Origin: Candidatus Leptofilum proximum
GTDB taxonomy: Bacteria > Chloroflexota > Anaerolineae > Promineifilales > Promineifilaceae
DNA: 64,000 bases
Assembly: GCA_016710325.1 (NCBI GenBank)
Contig: JADJXK010000002.1
Span: 62,001-126,000 of the forward strand
Reading direction: 5' to 3'
The translations under genes and the position numbers were made by a program. Below the pieces are notes generated by a model. That model was not told the DNA's origin and ran no database searches. It saw only the letters and a list, made by a program, of their open reading frames with translations. Each line of letters opens with the position of its first letter. Within the stretch, counting starts at the first letter, position 1. This document shows positions 1 to 8,437 of the stretch, piece by piece.

Positions 1-2
1 TC

Positions 3-92
3 TATCAAATCAAGCTCACAACAATACATGGCCCAAATGAGGCACGGATAATTTTAGACGGACCCATTATACACGTTCTGAAAATTGGTTAA
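3..92 (+). CDS. possible C-terminal tail of a gene cut by the window edge
   Basis: Frame 3 is open from the window edge to a TAA at 90-92 and would encode 29 residues ending in ILDGPIIHVLKIG. The alternation of hydrophobic and polar residues looks like a beta strand, but the stretch is too short to assign a family. It would converge on the minus-strand gene that ends at 123. It could equally be a chance open frame. Confidence 0.25.
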   Translation, partial: YQIKLTTIHGPNEARIILDGPIIHVLKIG

Positions 93-122
93 AGCAAAAA
101 ACAGAAAAAGATATACCTATAC

Positions 123-836
123 TCATTCTGGTAGGAAGGTGAGCAGGCGCTCTTCGCTGGTCAGCAGCGGCCGTTCTTCATCGATCCACCGGAGCTGCAC
201 CTGCCAGACGGCCGTTCCCACCGCCGGTTCTACTGCCTCAAAATCAACCATGATCTGGAACAAATCGCCAAAGTTTGGCCGGTTGAGCGCGCCCAAGACC
301 TGGTTAGCGTCATTTTGGCGCAAGGTGAGCACAAACTGCTGCCGGGGCTGCAGCGGCGCCGTGTAGGCCCAGTAAAAAGCAAGACGGCCGTCTGGCGGCA
401 GGCTGCTTTCATCGGGCGGGCCAAGCAGGGTGATGACGGCCGTTTCCAGCACGTCGGGACGCGGCGTGCTGGTGGGTGTGGGGCTGGGTAAGATTGTTGC
501 CTGTAAGATGGGGGGCCGGGTGCCGGGGGGAAACGGAGTTCGGGTGGCGCGGGGCAGGGTGAGTGTGGGATGGGTGGCAACGGCCGTTTCCGCGTGGCGG
601 GTGGTGGTCAGATTGTAAATGCTCAGGGTGACCAGCAAAATCAGCAGCGGCGCCACCGTGATCCAGAACTGCCTGGTTTTGATTCGCTTTTTGAGTTTTT
701 GCAAGGACGACGACAATGGACCAAGACCCCCGCGGTAAAAACTTTTGCATTTTTGGTTGGCCACAGGCCTCAGGCCAGAGCTGGGCTCATTCACGCCACA
801 GCGGCCAGTTTCACTATAACCAGGCGATTGTAACAT
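123..836 (-). CDS. membrane-anchored protein of unknown function with Pro/Thr linker
   Basis: A protein of up to 237 residues. A basic segment (KKRIKTRQ) precedes one hydrophobic segment (FWITVAPLLILLVTLSIYNL, about residues 56-75). A Thr/Pro-rich linker follows, then a soluble C-terminal domain of about 110 residues with the look of a beta-sandwich (DGRLAFYWAY, QQFVLTLRQND, AVWQVQLRWID). This arrangement suggests a single-pass protein with its C-terminal domain outside the membrane. I do not recognise the family. The true start may lie downstream of the listed ATG, because the first 50 residues are of mixed, unconvincing composition. The gene carries several ACGGCCGT octamers, which give the ETAV and GTAV motifs. 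It stands alone, convergent with whatever ends at 92. Confidence 0.55.
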   Translation of the reverse strand: MLQSPGYSETGRCGVNEPSSGLRPVANQKCKSFYRGGLGPLSSSLQKLKKRIKTRQFWITVAPLLILLVTLSIYNLTTTRHAETAVATHPTLTLPRATRTPFPPGTRPPILQATILPSPTPTSTPRPDVLETAVITLLGPPDESSLPPDGRLAFYWAYTAPLQPRQQFVLTLRQNDANQVLGALNRPNFGDLFQIMVDFEAVEPAVGTAVWQVQLRWIDEERPLLTSEERLLTFLPE

Positions 837-874
837 AGCTCAGGACGGGCAAACAGAAGAAGTGGCTAAATAAA

Positions 875-905
875 CAAACGGCGCGATTTTTGGTCGCGCC
901 GTTTG
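875..905 (-). terminator. rho-independent-type hairpin after the penicillin-acylase gene
   Basis: A perfect 12-bp stem (875-886 with 894-905) encloses a 7-nt loop. Read on the minus strand it is followed by TTTATTTAG, a loose T-tract. It lies about 120 nt downstream of the stop of the minus-strand acylase gene. Confidence 0.6.
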
Positions 906-1023
906 CCTCAGAAAAGAAAGAGGAGCCCCGAGTAACTTGTTTGTGTCAAGCTACGGCCTGATTGTAGCATGAGGCCAGGGAGGTTCCGCTGTGAGGTTTG
1001 TCATCATTGGCGTGTGAGGATGA

Positions 1024-3405
1024 TCATAGCCGTTTGGTCAGGGTGAGCAGCTGATGGGTAGCGGCCGTTACGTCGTTTTCGTGCCACAAGATGGGGAAAT
1101 TTTCGCCTTGCAGCCATAATGGCGCCAGGTCGGCGTAGTGCGGACTACCCAGATGGCCCGACTGGCCCGGCGCCAAAATCGCTTCCGCTTTTTCGATGGC
1201 GCTCATGTCCACAATCAGCCGGGACGAGACGGAAACGCCGCAGCAGGCAAAGCTGCCGGGGCGCATACCCGTCTGTGCCACCGTGTTGCCATCACCCGCA
1301 ACCGGCATTGGCCCGACGTTAAAAATAGGCCCAAACGTGGTCACGCGTCCCAGGGCATGCTGAAACGCTGCCTGGTGCAGTTGTCCCCACTGCCACATGG
1401 CCGGATCTTCGCCAAGCGTTTGTTGAAGAACGGCCGTACTCTGCCCAAGGCAGTCAAAAATCAACTTGTTTCGCGTAGCAACACTGGCAAACCAGGTAAC
1501 GGGTGCTTCATCCAGAATGCGCAGCAGGTTAACCAGCCAATAGCCCTGAAATTCGTTGACCGGGTGCAGATTTTCGCTTAATCCCTGGCCCAGCAGCGGT
1601 GCAATCATGTCCGCCGGTATCCTTTGTTGAAGGAGCGCCGCAGTGAGCTGCTCCACCAGCACCTCAAACACGGCACCGCCCACGCTGTCGGTGGTGAGAC
1701 GGCCGTCCCACTGGCGCAGCAGGGTGAGGGCCAGCTCGCTTTCCGGCGGCAGATCGGCAGGGGTGGGCATTGCTTGCAGCAGCGCCACCATTTCAAGGCC
1801 GGGCAGGCTGAGCTGGTCTACCATGTAACGGCGGCAGTCGGCCTGGCTGTGGGTTGGCTGGCCGTGCAGCAGCTGGCGAATGCGCTCGGCACGGTAGCCA
1901 TTGCGCCACATCTGGCCCAGGTTATGGCTGGTGTTCTCCGGCGGCAGCAGGCGGTGGTTGGCGGAGATGATATACCCACTTTTGGGGTTCAGCGCGTGGG
2001 GCATTTCGTGGAAGGGCACGATGCCGATCCACTCGTGTGTGCTGGTCCAGCCGGGGGCGGGCACACTGCCATCGCCATCGGCGCGCCGCGGCACCTGCCC
2101 AGATACCCAGTGGCCGATGTTGCCCTGCCGGTCGGCGTACAGCAGGTTGAGCGAGGGGGCATGAATATGGGCAACGGCCGTGACAAACTCATCCCAATTT
2201 CCGGCCATGTTGAGCCAGCCAAAGCCATCTACAGTGCAGCCGCCGCGCAGCGCCGTAGAGCTGTAGGCCAGGGGCTGCGGCTCATTGGCCATCAGCCTAT
2301 GAATGAGCGGGCCGTGGTGAGTACAGGTCACCGTTTCCCTGTGCGGCTTCTGGAAGCGCACCTCGATGACTTCCTCAAACAGCTCGGCCTGCCGCCACGT
2401 GTCGCCGAACTGGTAGCAAGTTGGATCGTCCGGGTGCAGCTTTTCGATGAACAGATCTTCGCAGTCGGTGTAGGCCAGGGTGGCGCCCCAGCTGATACGG
2501 CCGTTATGCCCCACCATCACGTACGGCAGACCCGGTTGGGTAAACCCGGCGACATGCACGCCATCGTCGCTGCGCAAATGTTGGAAGTGCCAGATAGACG
2601 GCGTGCCAATGGGCAGGTGCATGTCGTTGCACAGGATCGCGCCACCGCTGGCGCTGTGCTCTGGGGCAATGACCCAGCCGTTGCTGCCCCGCCCGGCGCC
2701 ATCCAAATTGCCTTTGCCCAGGAAGGGGTTTTGCCAGGGAACGGCCGTGCCCTGCCAGGCATCAATCCACTGGGCATTTTCTTCGATGCCGTCGGGCAGC
2801 GTGGCTGGGAAATTTTCCGGGTACTGCATGAGCAGGTCCCGCGCCAGGTCTTGGTCGACTTGCTGCAGCAGCTGCGCTTTCACCAGCTCGCCAAACGCGC
2901 CGTGGGTGAGCGCCCACATTTGCAAATGGGCATAGGCCAGCGAGTCCAGCATCTCCCACGGCTGCGGCCGGTGTTTGACGAGGGCAAACTCGATGGGCAG
3001 CACTGGCTGGCTGGCCAGGTAGGCGTTGACCCCGATGGTGTAGGCGGTTAAATCCTGGCGGGCCTGCTCGCCCAGGCTGGCCAGCGTGGCATGGGCCAGC
3101 CGGGCAAAGCCAAAGGTGCGGCTCAGGCGATCCGTTTCCAGGGTGAGGGGGCCAAAGACGGCCGAAAGCGTCCCGTTGGCGGCGCGGCGGTTAAGCTCCA
3201 TCTGCCACAGCCGGTCCTGCGCGTGGACAAATCCCTGGGCGAGGTACAAATCATGCCGGGTGTGGGTGTGGACGTGCGGCACACCCCAGCCGTCGCGCCG
3301 GATGGTGACGTTGGCTTGCAGGGTGGGGAGGTAGATACGGCCGTCTAACTGCGGCAGGCGCTGGCGGCTCCAGCGTTGGACAATGGTTTTTAGTCGGTCA
3401 GACAT
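1024..3405 (-). CDS. penicillin acylase (amidase) family protein, peptidase S45
   Basis: An Ntn-hydrolase of 793 residues. The family makes an inactive precursor that cleaves itself before a Ser, which then acts as N-terminal nucleophile on amide bonds such as those of acyl-homoserine lactones or beta-lactam side chains. The motif RGSNGWVIAPEHSASGG places the predicted nucleophile at Ser241. Upstream lies the family's N-terminal alpha region (RDGWGVPHVHTHTRHDLYLAQG, with QDRLWQMEL near 63-71), and downstream the NDMHLPIGTPSIW segment. No signal peptide is visible, so a cytoplasmic or leaderless location is likely; most characterised members are periplasmic. The length is normal for the family. 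The gene starts 9 nt after the M23 peptidase gene, so the two probably share a transcript. Substrate is not predictable from the sequence. Confidence 0.9.
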   Translation of the reverse strand: MSDRLKTIVQRWSRQRLPQLDGRIYLPTLQANVTIRRDGWGVPHVHTHTRHDLYLAQGFVHAQDRLWQMELNRRAANGTLSAVFGPLTLETDRLSRTFGFARLAHATLASLGEQARQDLTAYTIGVNAYLASQPVLPIEFALVKHRPQPWEMLDSLAYAHLQMWALTHGAFGELVKAQLLQQVDQDLARDLLMQYPENFPATLPDGIEENAQWIDAWQGTAVPWQNPFLGKGNLDGAGRGSNGWVIAPEHSASGGAILCNDMHLPIGTPSIWHFQHLRSDDGVHVAGFTQPGLPYVMVGHNGRISWGATLAYTDCEDLFIEKLHPDDPTCYQFGDTWRQAELFEEVIEVRFQKPHRETVTCTHHGPLIHRLMANEPQPLAYSSTALRGGCTVDGFGWLNMAGNWDEFVTAVAHIHAPSLNLLYADRQGNIGHWVSGQVPRRADGDGSVPAPGWTSTHEWIGIVPFHEMPHALNPKSGYIISANHRLLPPENTSHNLGQMWRNGYRAERIRQLLHGQPTHSQADCRRYMVDQLSLPGLEMVALLQAMPTPADLPPESELALTLLRQWDGRLTTDSVGGAVFEVLVEQLTAALLQQRIPADMIAPLLGQGLSENLHPVNEFQGYWLVNLLRILDEAPVTWFASVATRNKLIFDCLGQSTAVLQQTLGEDPAMWQWGQLHQAAFQHALGRVTTFGPIFNVGPMPVAGDGNTVAQTGMRPGSFACCGVSVSSRLIVDMSAIEKAEAILAPGQSGHLGSPHYADLAPLWLQGENFPILWHENDVTAATHQLLTLTKRL

Positions 3406-3414
3406 AATAATTGT

Positions 3415-4203
3415 TTACTTACATGTTGGGTTGGCTGCGCAGCCAACGGCCGTTGGCACACAATCATAATTGAGCGGCATACCCAAATAGGCGGATGGGT
3501 CGATGGTGTTGGCAAAGTCTAGCTCGTTCAGGTACTGCCCACTGCCATCATCAAGCACAATGGAAAAATGCAGATGGGTCCAGACGGTTCGTGGGGAGGC
3601 GCCATTGTAATCGCCCGTAAAGCCGAGACGAGTCCCTTGTTCAACAAACATCTCCCGTGTGCCTGGTGGAAACGCCTCCTCAATAAAATCGTTACCGTCG
3701 CGGTCGGCCATGTGCGTGTAATACAGCCAGATGGTGCGCCCAGGCTGCAGCGGATCGTCCGGCACGCGCATGATGAGTGTGCTGCGCCAATCCGCTTCGC
3801 GCCTTACGTAGCCGTCATAGGCCGCGTAGACCGGCGTTAAACCCGGTTCTGTGTCGCTGAAAATGTCGATGCCCTGGTGGGGGCTTGACTGCGAATACGG
3901 GCCACGCGGGTCGCCATAGAGCAGGCCAATGAAGCCGTCGGCGGGCAGCACAAAAGGTGCGCCGGGGCACGCTTCGCGCTGTTCGGTAATTAACTCGGCG
4001 CGCGCGGACTCGTCGCCCTGCGCCCACTGCAGAAAAGTTTGGCTGCGCGGATCGGTGAGCAGTTGGACGTAGCCCACCGCCTGGTTAAGCAAATAACCGC
4101 TGCCCAGCAGCAGCACAAGCACAAGCGCCATTTTAAAGCCGCGACGATGCGGGTGCATCAGCCAGCGCATAAATTGTTTGAGCCAGGTGGAAGGTCGATT
4201 CAT
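3415..4203 (-). CDS. membrane-anchored M23/LytM-family peptidase
   Basis: A 262-residue protein with a basic N-terminus and one hydrophobic anchor (MALVLVLLLGSGYLLNQAVGY, about residues 25-45). An M23 zinc-peptidase domain follows. The metal ligands are visible as HQGIDIF (H-x3-D) and HLHFSI (H-x-H). Family members cut peptide cross-links in peptidoglycan. Both ligand motifs are intact, so the enzyme may be active rather than a degenerate LytM regulator. It is the upstream gene of a two-gene unit with the penicillin-acylase homologue, 9 nt apart, which suggests a shared role in envelope or cell-wall amide turnover. The ATG at 4203 comes just before the anchor and was chosen for that reason. 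Confidence 0.85.
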   Translation of the reverse strand: MNRPSTWLKQFMRWLMHPHRRGFKMALVLVLLLGSGYLLNQAVGYVQLLTDPRSQTFLQWAQGDESARAELITEQREACPGAPFVLPADGFIGLLYGDPRGPYSQSSPHQGIDIFSDTEPGLTPVYAAYDGYVRREADWRSTLIMRVPDDPLQPGRTIWLYYTHMADRDGNDFIEEAFPPGTREMFVEQGTRLGFTGDYNGASPRTVWTHLHFSIVLDDGSGQYLNELDFANTIDPSAYLGMPLNYDCVPTAVGCAANPTCK

Positions 4204-4286
4204 TGGCCAGGATTATACCGGGACCGGTGAGCCTCGCATATGCCCTTCCCTTCACTGTTTCATGAGATTCTCAAACTAGAGAGGGT

Positions 4287-4352
4287 GTCATACCCGCGTA
4301 GGCGGGTATCCATCTTGTTTGCGACAGGGATTCCTGCATTCGTGGGGATGAC
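4287..4352. repeat. REP-like dispersed repeat
   Basis: A 66-bp unit begins with GTCATACCCGCG and ends with TGGGGATGAC, so the ends are an imperfect inverted repeat. Its translation resembles the PRRR-x-SI...GIPAF-x-GMT peptide that the widespread proteobacterial-type extragenic repeats give. It lies between the EF-G terminator and the M23 gene start. Recognition is by memory of that word and not by search. Confidence 0.5.
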
Positions 4353-4354
4353 AA

Positions 4355-4386
4355 AAAAGGGCAAGCTGCAACCAGCTTGCCCTTTT
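4355..4386 (-). terminator. rho-independent terminator of the EF-G-like gene
   Basis: A perfect 14-bp stem (4355-4368 with 4373-4386) has a CAAC loop and is flanked by A-runs on the plus strand. On the minus strand it reads as a G+C-rich hairpin followed by TTTTTT, 22 nt after the stop of the EF-G paralogue. Confidence 0.9.
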
Positions 4387-4408
4387 GAAATGGTGAAACG
4401 AGGTGCAG

Positions 4409-6475
4409 TTAGCTTTCTTGCTCTGCGGCCTTGGCTTTGGCGATGACGTCAGCCTGGAGGTGAGTGGGGACACGGCCGTAACGCAAAAACTTCATGCTAA
4501 ACACGCCACGCCCCTGGGTCATGGAGCGTAAATCGGCCGTGTAGGTTTGCATTTCGGCCAGCGGTACTTCGGCTTTCACGATGCTCTTGGTGCCTTCCTG
4601 GTCCATGCCCAGCACGCGCGCGCGCCGGGTGTTCATGTCGCCCAGGATGTCGCCCATATTGTCGGCGGGAACCGTGACGGAGACTTCGAAGATTGGCTCC
4701 AACAGCACCGGCCCAGCGCCCAGCATCGCCTGCTTAAACCCTTCACGACCGGCCGTCTGGAAGGCGATTTCCTTGGAGTCTACCGGGTGCTCTTTACCGT
4801 CGTACACGATGGCTTTGACGCCAACCACGGGGAACCCGGCTACCGGGCCTGATTCCAGCGCCTGGCGGCACCCTTTTTCCGTGGCGGCCACAAAGGGCGC
4901 CGAGATCGATCCACCAAAAATTTCGGAACCAAACTCAAAGTCGGCATCATCGTCTAGCGATTCTACGCGCAGGAAGACACGAGCATACTGCCCGGCACCA
5001 CCAGACTGCTTCTTGTGGGTATATTCCGCTGAGTTGGTTTTGGTGATCGTTTCGCGGTACGGCACTTTGGGCACGGTGGTGGTGAAGTGCACGCCAAACT
5101 TGGATTTGGCCTTTTGCACGGCGATGTCCAGATGGGTGTTGCCCATGCCCGCCAGGATTGTCTCGTGGGTGGCGGGTTCGGAGTGCCATTTCAAGGTGGG
5201 GTCTTCGATGGTGAGGCGGGTAAGCGCCTGGTTGAGTTTGGCCACATCGGATTGGGAGACAGGGTGGATGGCCACCTGAGCGATGGGGTTGGGCTGGTCA
5301 ATAGGCGGCAACATGAGTTTGTTACCTTTGTCGCACAGCGTGTCATTGGTGTGGGCGTCGCCCAGTTTGACCACCGCGCCGATGTCGCCGCTGTGCAGTT
5401 TGGCTACGGCCGTTTGTTCTTTACCGGTCAGCACTTGGAGGGTACCCACACGAACTTCGCTGTCGCTTTTGGCGTCCCACACGCGGCTGTCGGATTCCAA
5501 CACGCCGCCAAAAACCCGGATGTAGCTCATACGGCCGTACGGATCCTCACGCGTCTTGAAGATGAAAGCCGCCAGCGGGGAGCTGTCATCCACTTTGTAG
5601 GTCACTTCTTCGCCCGCGGCGTTGGTGGCCGTAAAGCCTTCTGTTTCGCTGGGGGCGGGGAAAAGGCGCACCAGGGCGTTCATCAGGGGCACCACGGCGA
5701 CGTTAGCCTGTGGTGCGCTGTAAATCACCGGGATGGCTGTGCCCTGCTGCATCGCCAACCGCAGGCCGCGCACGATGTCTTCATCCGGCAGGCCGTCGTT
5801 TTCAAAATATTTTTCCATCAGCGCGTCGTCGCCTTCGGCGGCGGCTTCAACAATGGCTAGATGGGCCGCTTCGGCCTCGTCCTGAAGTTCAGCGGGGATC
5901 GGGCCGCGTTCATCTTTTTCGCCCAGGCGCGCTTCCATGGAAAGCAAATCAACCACACCTTTGAACGAAGCGCCTTCACCAATGGGCAGCTGAAGCGGAA
6001 TAAAGTTGCCGCTCAGGTTGTCCTCAACGCTCTTGAGCGCACGGGCGGCGCGCACGTTTTCACGGTCCATCTTGTTGATTACTACAACGCGGGGCAAATT
6101 GCGCTTTTCGGCTTCGGCCCAGACAATTTCTGTGCCTACTTCCACGCCAGCGACGGCTTCCACCAGGACCACTGCGCCTTCGGAAACAGCCAGGGCCGCG
6201 TTTACTTCACCGATAAAATCGGCATAACCCGGGGTGTCTAGGACATTGACTTTGTGATCTCTCCATTCAATCGGCGCCAGCGCGGTGGCAATTGAACTAT
6301 GGCGGCTGACTTCTTCTTCTTCAAAGTCCATGGCAGCCGTGCCGCTTTGCACATCGCCCATACGGGTAGTAACGCCGGTGTTAAACAACAGCCGTTCCAC
6401 CAGGGTTGTTTTGCCAGCCCCATTGTGGGAGATTAAAGCAATGTTGCGGATTTGACCTGTTTTATATTCTTTCAT
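4409..6475 (-). CDS. fusA: elongation factor G-like translational GTPase (EF-G paralogue type)
   Basis: A 688-residue translational GTPase with all five EF-G domains. G-motifs are visible as SHNGAGKTT (P-loop), NVLDTPG (G3) and VINKMD (G4). The C-terminal part has the EF-G domain IV/V look (GFKQAMLGAGPVLLEPI, VTVPADNMGDILGDMNTRRARV). The G2 region reads EEEVSRHSSI where the main EF-G has a GITI motif, which matches the second EF-G lineage found beside the canonical gene in many bacteria. The protein may therefore be a specialised paralogue, and a canonical fusA in the str operon would be expected elsewhere. It is monocistronic with its own terminator at 4355-4386. An AGAGG ribosome-binding site lies upstream of the ATG. 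Confidence 0.9.
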   Translation of the reverse strand: MKEYKTGQIRNIALISHNGAGKTTLVERLLFNTGVTTRMGDVQSGTAAMDFEEEEVSRHSSIATALAPIEWRDHKVNVLDTPGYADFIGEVNAALAVSEGAVVLVEAVAGVEVGTEIVWAEAEKRNLPRVVVINKMDRENVRAARALKSVEDNLSGNFIPLQLPIGEGASFKGVVDLLSMEARLGEKDERGPIPAELQDEAEAAHLAIVEAAAEGDDALMEKYFENDGLPDEDIVRGLRLAMQQGTAIPVIYSAPQANVAVVPLMNALVRLFPAPSETEGFTATNAAGEEVTYKVDDSSPLAAFIFKTREDPYGRMSYIRVFGGVLESDSRVWDAKSDSEVRVGTLQVLTGKEQTAVAKLHSGDIGAVVKLGDAHTNDTLCDKGNKLMLPPIDQPNPIAQVAIHPVSQSDVAKLNQALTRLTIEDPTLKWHSEPATHETILAGMGNTHLDIAVQKAKSKFGVHFTTTVPKVPYRETITKTNSAEYTHKKQSGGAGQYARVFLRVESLDDDADFEFGSEIFGGSISAPFVAATEKGCRQALESGPVAGFPVVGVKAIVYDGKEHPVDSKEIAFQTAGREGFKQAMLGAGPVLLEPIFEVSVTVPADNMGDILGDMNTRRARVLGMDQEGTKSIVKAEVPLAEMQTYTADLRSMTQGRGVFSMKFLRYGRVPTHLQADVIAKAKAAEQES

Positions 6476-6787
6476 GCGTTAAAAACCTCTTGGAAATTGG
6501 TATCAATTAATAGTTAATTTTTGGCAGACGACGAGACCGTAGGGTGATGCATGATGGGGAAATTTTGGTGTGTGCTTAAAGCGTATCAATGATGTTTTGG
6601 TGACCCGTCACCTGATCGGGGAAATCAAATGAGTGGTTCCTTTCTCGTTTATGGTTCTTGGGAACGGCCGTGATTTTATTGGAAAAAAGGGCAGTTGTCA
6701 AAACGGTGCAACGGCCGTACCGTCGCTGCGTATTAGGTGGGCAAGGGATTGTTCCCTATGGATTTTTGCTGAGTGGAGGTTTGGTAA
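6476..6787. other. 312-nt divergent intergenic region
   Basis: This gap separates the EF-G paralogue from the LiaF-like gene and should hold both promoters. I see an inverted repeat GGTGAC-CC-GTCACC at 6599-6612 (an operator candidate), two ACGGCCGT octamers near 6664 and 6711, and a GGAGG ribosome-binding site 8 nt before the ATG at 6788. No convincing -35/-10 pair stands out. A 73-codon open frame at 6633-6854 overlaps the next gene and does not look coding. Confidence 0.5.
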
Positions 6788-7831
6788 ATGGATGATTTTT
6801 ATGAAAACAGCGAACGCAGAAGCGGCCGTTCGCTTTTTGGCCCTGTGTTTTTGATTGGCTTAGGTGTTTACTTTTTGCTGCGCAATATGGGGATTGTGCC
6901 GGAGTTGAACTGGGGCGTGGCGTTCCAGCTGTGGCCGCTGCTGCTCATTTTCTTGGGCGTCAACATTATTGTGCGGCAGGTGAGACGGCCGCTTGGCACC
7001 ATTTTAAGCGGCCTGGTGAGTTTGACGGCCGTTGCCCTCTTTGGCGCAATTTTGTTGTTTGGTGTGGAACTGCCGTTTTTGTCTCGCTTTAACCTGCAAA
7101 CGGTGGGTGAATACCGGGAAGAGACGGTTACGGTGAACGGTGAGGGGGTGGAAACGGCCGTAGTCTCTGTGGATTTAGGCAGTTTGGGCGCCGACGTTAC
7201 CGGGCTGGACAGCAGCCAGAATGTGCTAGAAGGCACGCTAAGCATTGCGGGTGACCTGCAATTTGAGCAAAGAATGCGCGGTTCCGAAGCCGTGGTTTCC
7301 TTGGGTGAAAACAATTCTGGCTGGTGGTTTGGCGATTGGGTGGAGAGCACCAACCAACCGCCCTGGCAAATTGGCCTCAGCCGCACCGTGCCGCTAGACC
7401 TGACGGTGGATGTGGGGTCTGGCCAGACCGATCTGGATTTGGGCAGTCTGCTGCTGCGCGATTTGTTTGTTGACCTTGGCTCAGGGGCTATCAATTTACA
7501 GCTGCCGGGTGGGGATTACGACATTCGCCTGGATGGGGGTTCGGGTAAGCTCGTGGCCACGCTGCCGTCAGACGGCCGTCACGAACTGGAACTGGACGGC
7601 GGGTCTGGGGCAGTCGACCTCTTTTTACCGCCGAACATGGAAGCACGAGTGGAATTAGACAGCGGCTCAGGCTCTATGTCGTTGGACGAACGCTTTGAAC
7701 TGGTTTCCGGTGATGACGAAGATGGGGTTTGGGAAACACCCAACTACAATGCGGACGGCGATAACAGCATCCTGATTATCATTGATGGCGGATCGGGCGC
7801 AATTTCCATCGAGCAGCCGCAGGGACGGTGA
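6788..7831 (+). CDS. LiaF/PspC-like membrane protein with toast-rack type C-terminal domain
   Basis: A 347-residue protein. About four hydrophobic segments lie in residues 17-100: FGPVFLIGLGVYFLL, FQLWPLLLIFLGVNIIV, LSGLVSLTAVALFGAILL, and a weaker one near ELPFLSRF. The pattern of a G-x-Y-F-L-L helix followed by W-P-L-L-L-I-F-L-G is that of the LiaI/LiaF-like transmembrane region. The C-terminal half is a repetitive beta structure with repeated GSG turns (DVGSGQTDLDLG, DLGSGAINLQLPGG, DGGSGKLVA, DGGSGAVDL, DSGSGSMSL), as in the DUF4097/LiaF toast-rack fold. Members sense or report cell-envelope stress. No two-component partner lies next to it. A GGAGG site supports the ATG. Confidence 0.75.
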   Translation: MDDFYENSERRSGRSLFGPVFLIGLGVYFLLRNMGIVPELNWGVAFQLWPLLLIFLGVNIIVRQVRRPLGTILSGLVSLTAVALFGAILLFGVELPFLSRFNLQTVGEYREETVTVNGEGVETAVVSVDLGSLGADVTGLDSSQNVLEGTLSIAGDLQFEQRMRGSEAVVSLGENNSGWWFGDWVESTNQPPWQIGLSRTVPLDLTVDVGSGQTDLDLGSLLLRDLFVDLGSGAINLQLPGGDYDIRLDGGSGKLVATLPSDGRHELELDGGSGAVDLFLPPNMEARVELDSGSGSMSLDERFELVSGDDEDGVWETPNYNADGDNSILIIIDGGSGAISIEQPQGR

Positions 7832-7919
7832 TCGGTAACCGGTAAGCGGTGAACGGTAATCGGTATCTCGGCACCGATTACCGCTTACGGTTCACGGATA
7901 ACCGTTTACGGATTGCCGT
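7832..7919. repeat. snap-back hairpin, family C (CGGTAAT words)
   Basis: The left arm is a run of degenerate 7-8 base words (CGGTAAC, CGGTAAG, CGGTGAA, CGGTAAT) and the right arm is its reverse complement (CGATTAC, CGCTTAC, GGTTCAC, CGTTTAC), around a short loop near 7868. It sits between convergent genes and probably acts as a bidirectional terminator or transcript-end stabiliser. The sufE stop codon (7906-7908) lies inside the right arm. Confidence 0.8.
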
Positions 7920-8346
7920 TTTTGCTTCCTTCTTGAGCCAGGTGTTTCATGTGGGCCAGTACGGCCGTTACCCCATTCAAGCGCTGGCCGGTGAGCACAT
8001 CCTGCAAGCCCATCTCAAGATAAAACTCCTGCGGAATGGCTTCCATCGCTTCTGGCGTAATCCAGCCAACACCTTCTTGCAGTAAGGAGGCATAGCCGCG
8101 CACCGTGGGTGCTTCTGGGGGGATGTCGAAGTGGAAAAAGACCTTGCCATCCTGCCATTCCGGGTAGATAAACACGGGTGACATGCATTCATGCACCTGG
8201 TCCATATCGGCCTGCTTGCCTTCCAACCAGTCGGGCAGCGGCGGCAGCTTCTCCGCATAGGTTAGCAGGTACTCTAACTTTTCCTGGCCCACACAAAAGC
8301 TGAAATCTTCCACGATCTCTTGTAGTTTTTCGGGTAACTTACTCAT
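7906..8346 (-). CDS. sufE: SufE family sulfur acceptor protein
   Basis: A protein of 146 residues from the ATG at 8344-8346. SufE accepts persulfide sulfur from the cysteine desulfurase SufS and passes it on for Fe-S cluster assembly in the cytoplasm. The acceptor cysteine is Cys54 in VHECMSPVF, and the family's RGYASLL motif follows. A longer open frame runs upstream to 8511, but those 55 residues do not resemble SufE and overlap the spacer after the STAND gene, so I start at MSKLPEK. No sufS, sufB or sufC is nearby. The last codons and the stop (residues NGNP then TAA) are formed by the right arm of a family C hairpin, so the gene end has been overwritten or built by the repeat. Confidence 0.9.
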   Translation of the reverse strand: MSKLPEKLQEIVEDFSFCVGQEKLEYLLTYAEKLPPLPDWLEGKQADMDQVHECMSPVFIYPEWQDGKVFFHFDIPPEAPTVRGYASLLQEGVGWITPEAMEAIPQEFYLEMGLQDVLTGQRLNGVTAVLAHMKHLAQEGSKNGNP

Positions 8347-8378
8347 AGCGTGGATTGTAACAAATTTATGGGAGGACA

Positions 8379-8427
8379 GGCACTCCTGGTTAATTTGCTG
8401 ATGCTCTACTAAGCGAAAAGGAGTGCC
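8379..8427. repeat. 9-bp inverted repeat between the STAND gene and sufE
   Basis: GGCACTCCT at 8379-8387 is repeated in inverse as AGGAGTGCC at 8419-8427 around a 31-nt loop. It lies just after the stop of the STAND gene on the minus strand. It may be a weak transcript-end structure; there is no clear T-tract. Confidence 0.35.
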
Positions 8428-8437
8428 AGTGCATCCC

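Noticed and set aside
1624..3051. 475-codon open frame on the plus strand opposite the penicillin-acylase gene
   Set aside because: It is antisense to a gene with clear S45 motifs and has the composition of a mirror frame in G+C-rich DNA.
6633..6854. 73-codon open frame before the LiaF-like gene
   Set aside because: It overlaps the start of the real gene in another frame and shows no protein-like pattern.
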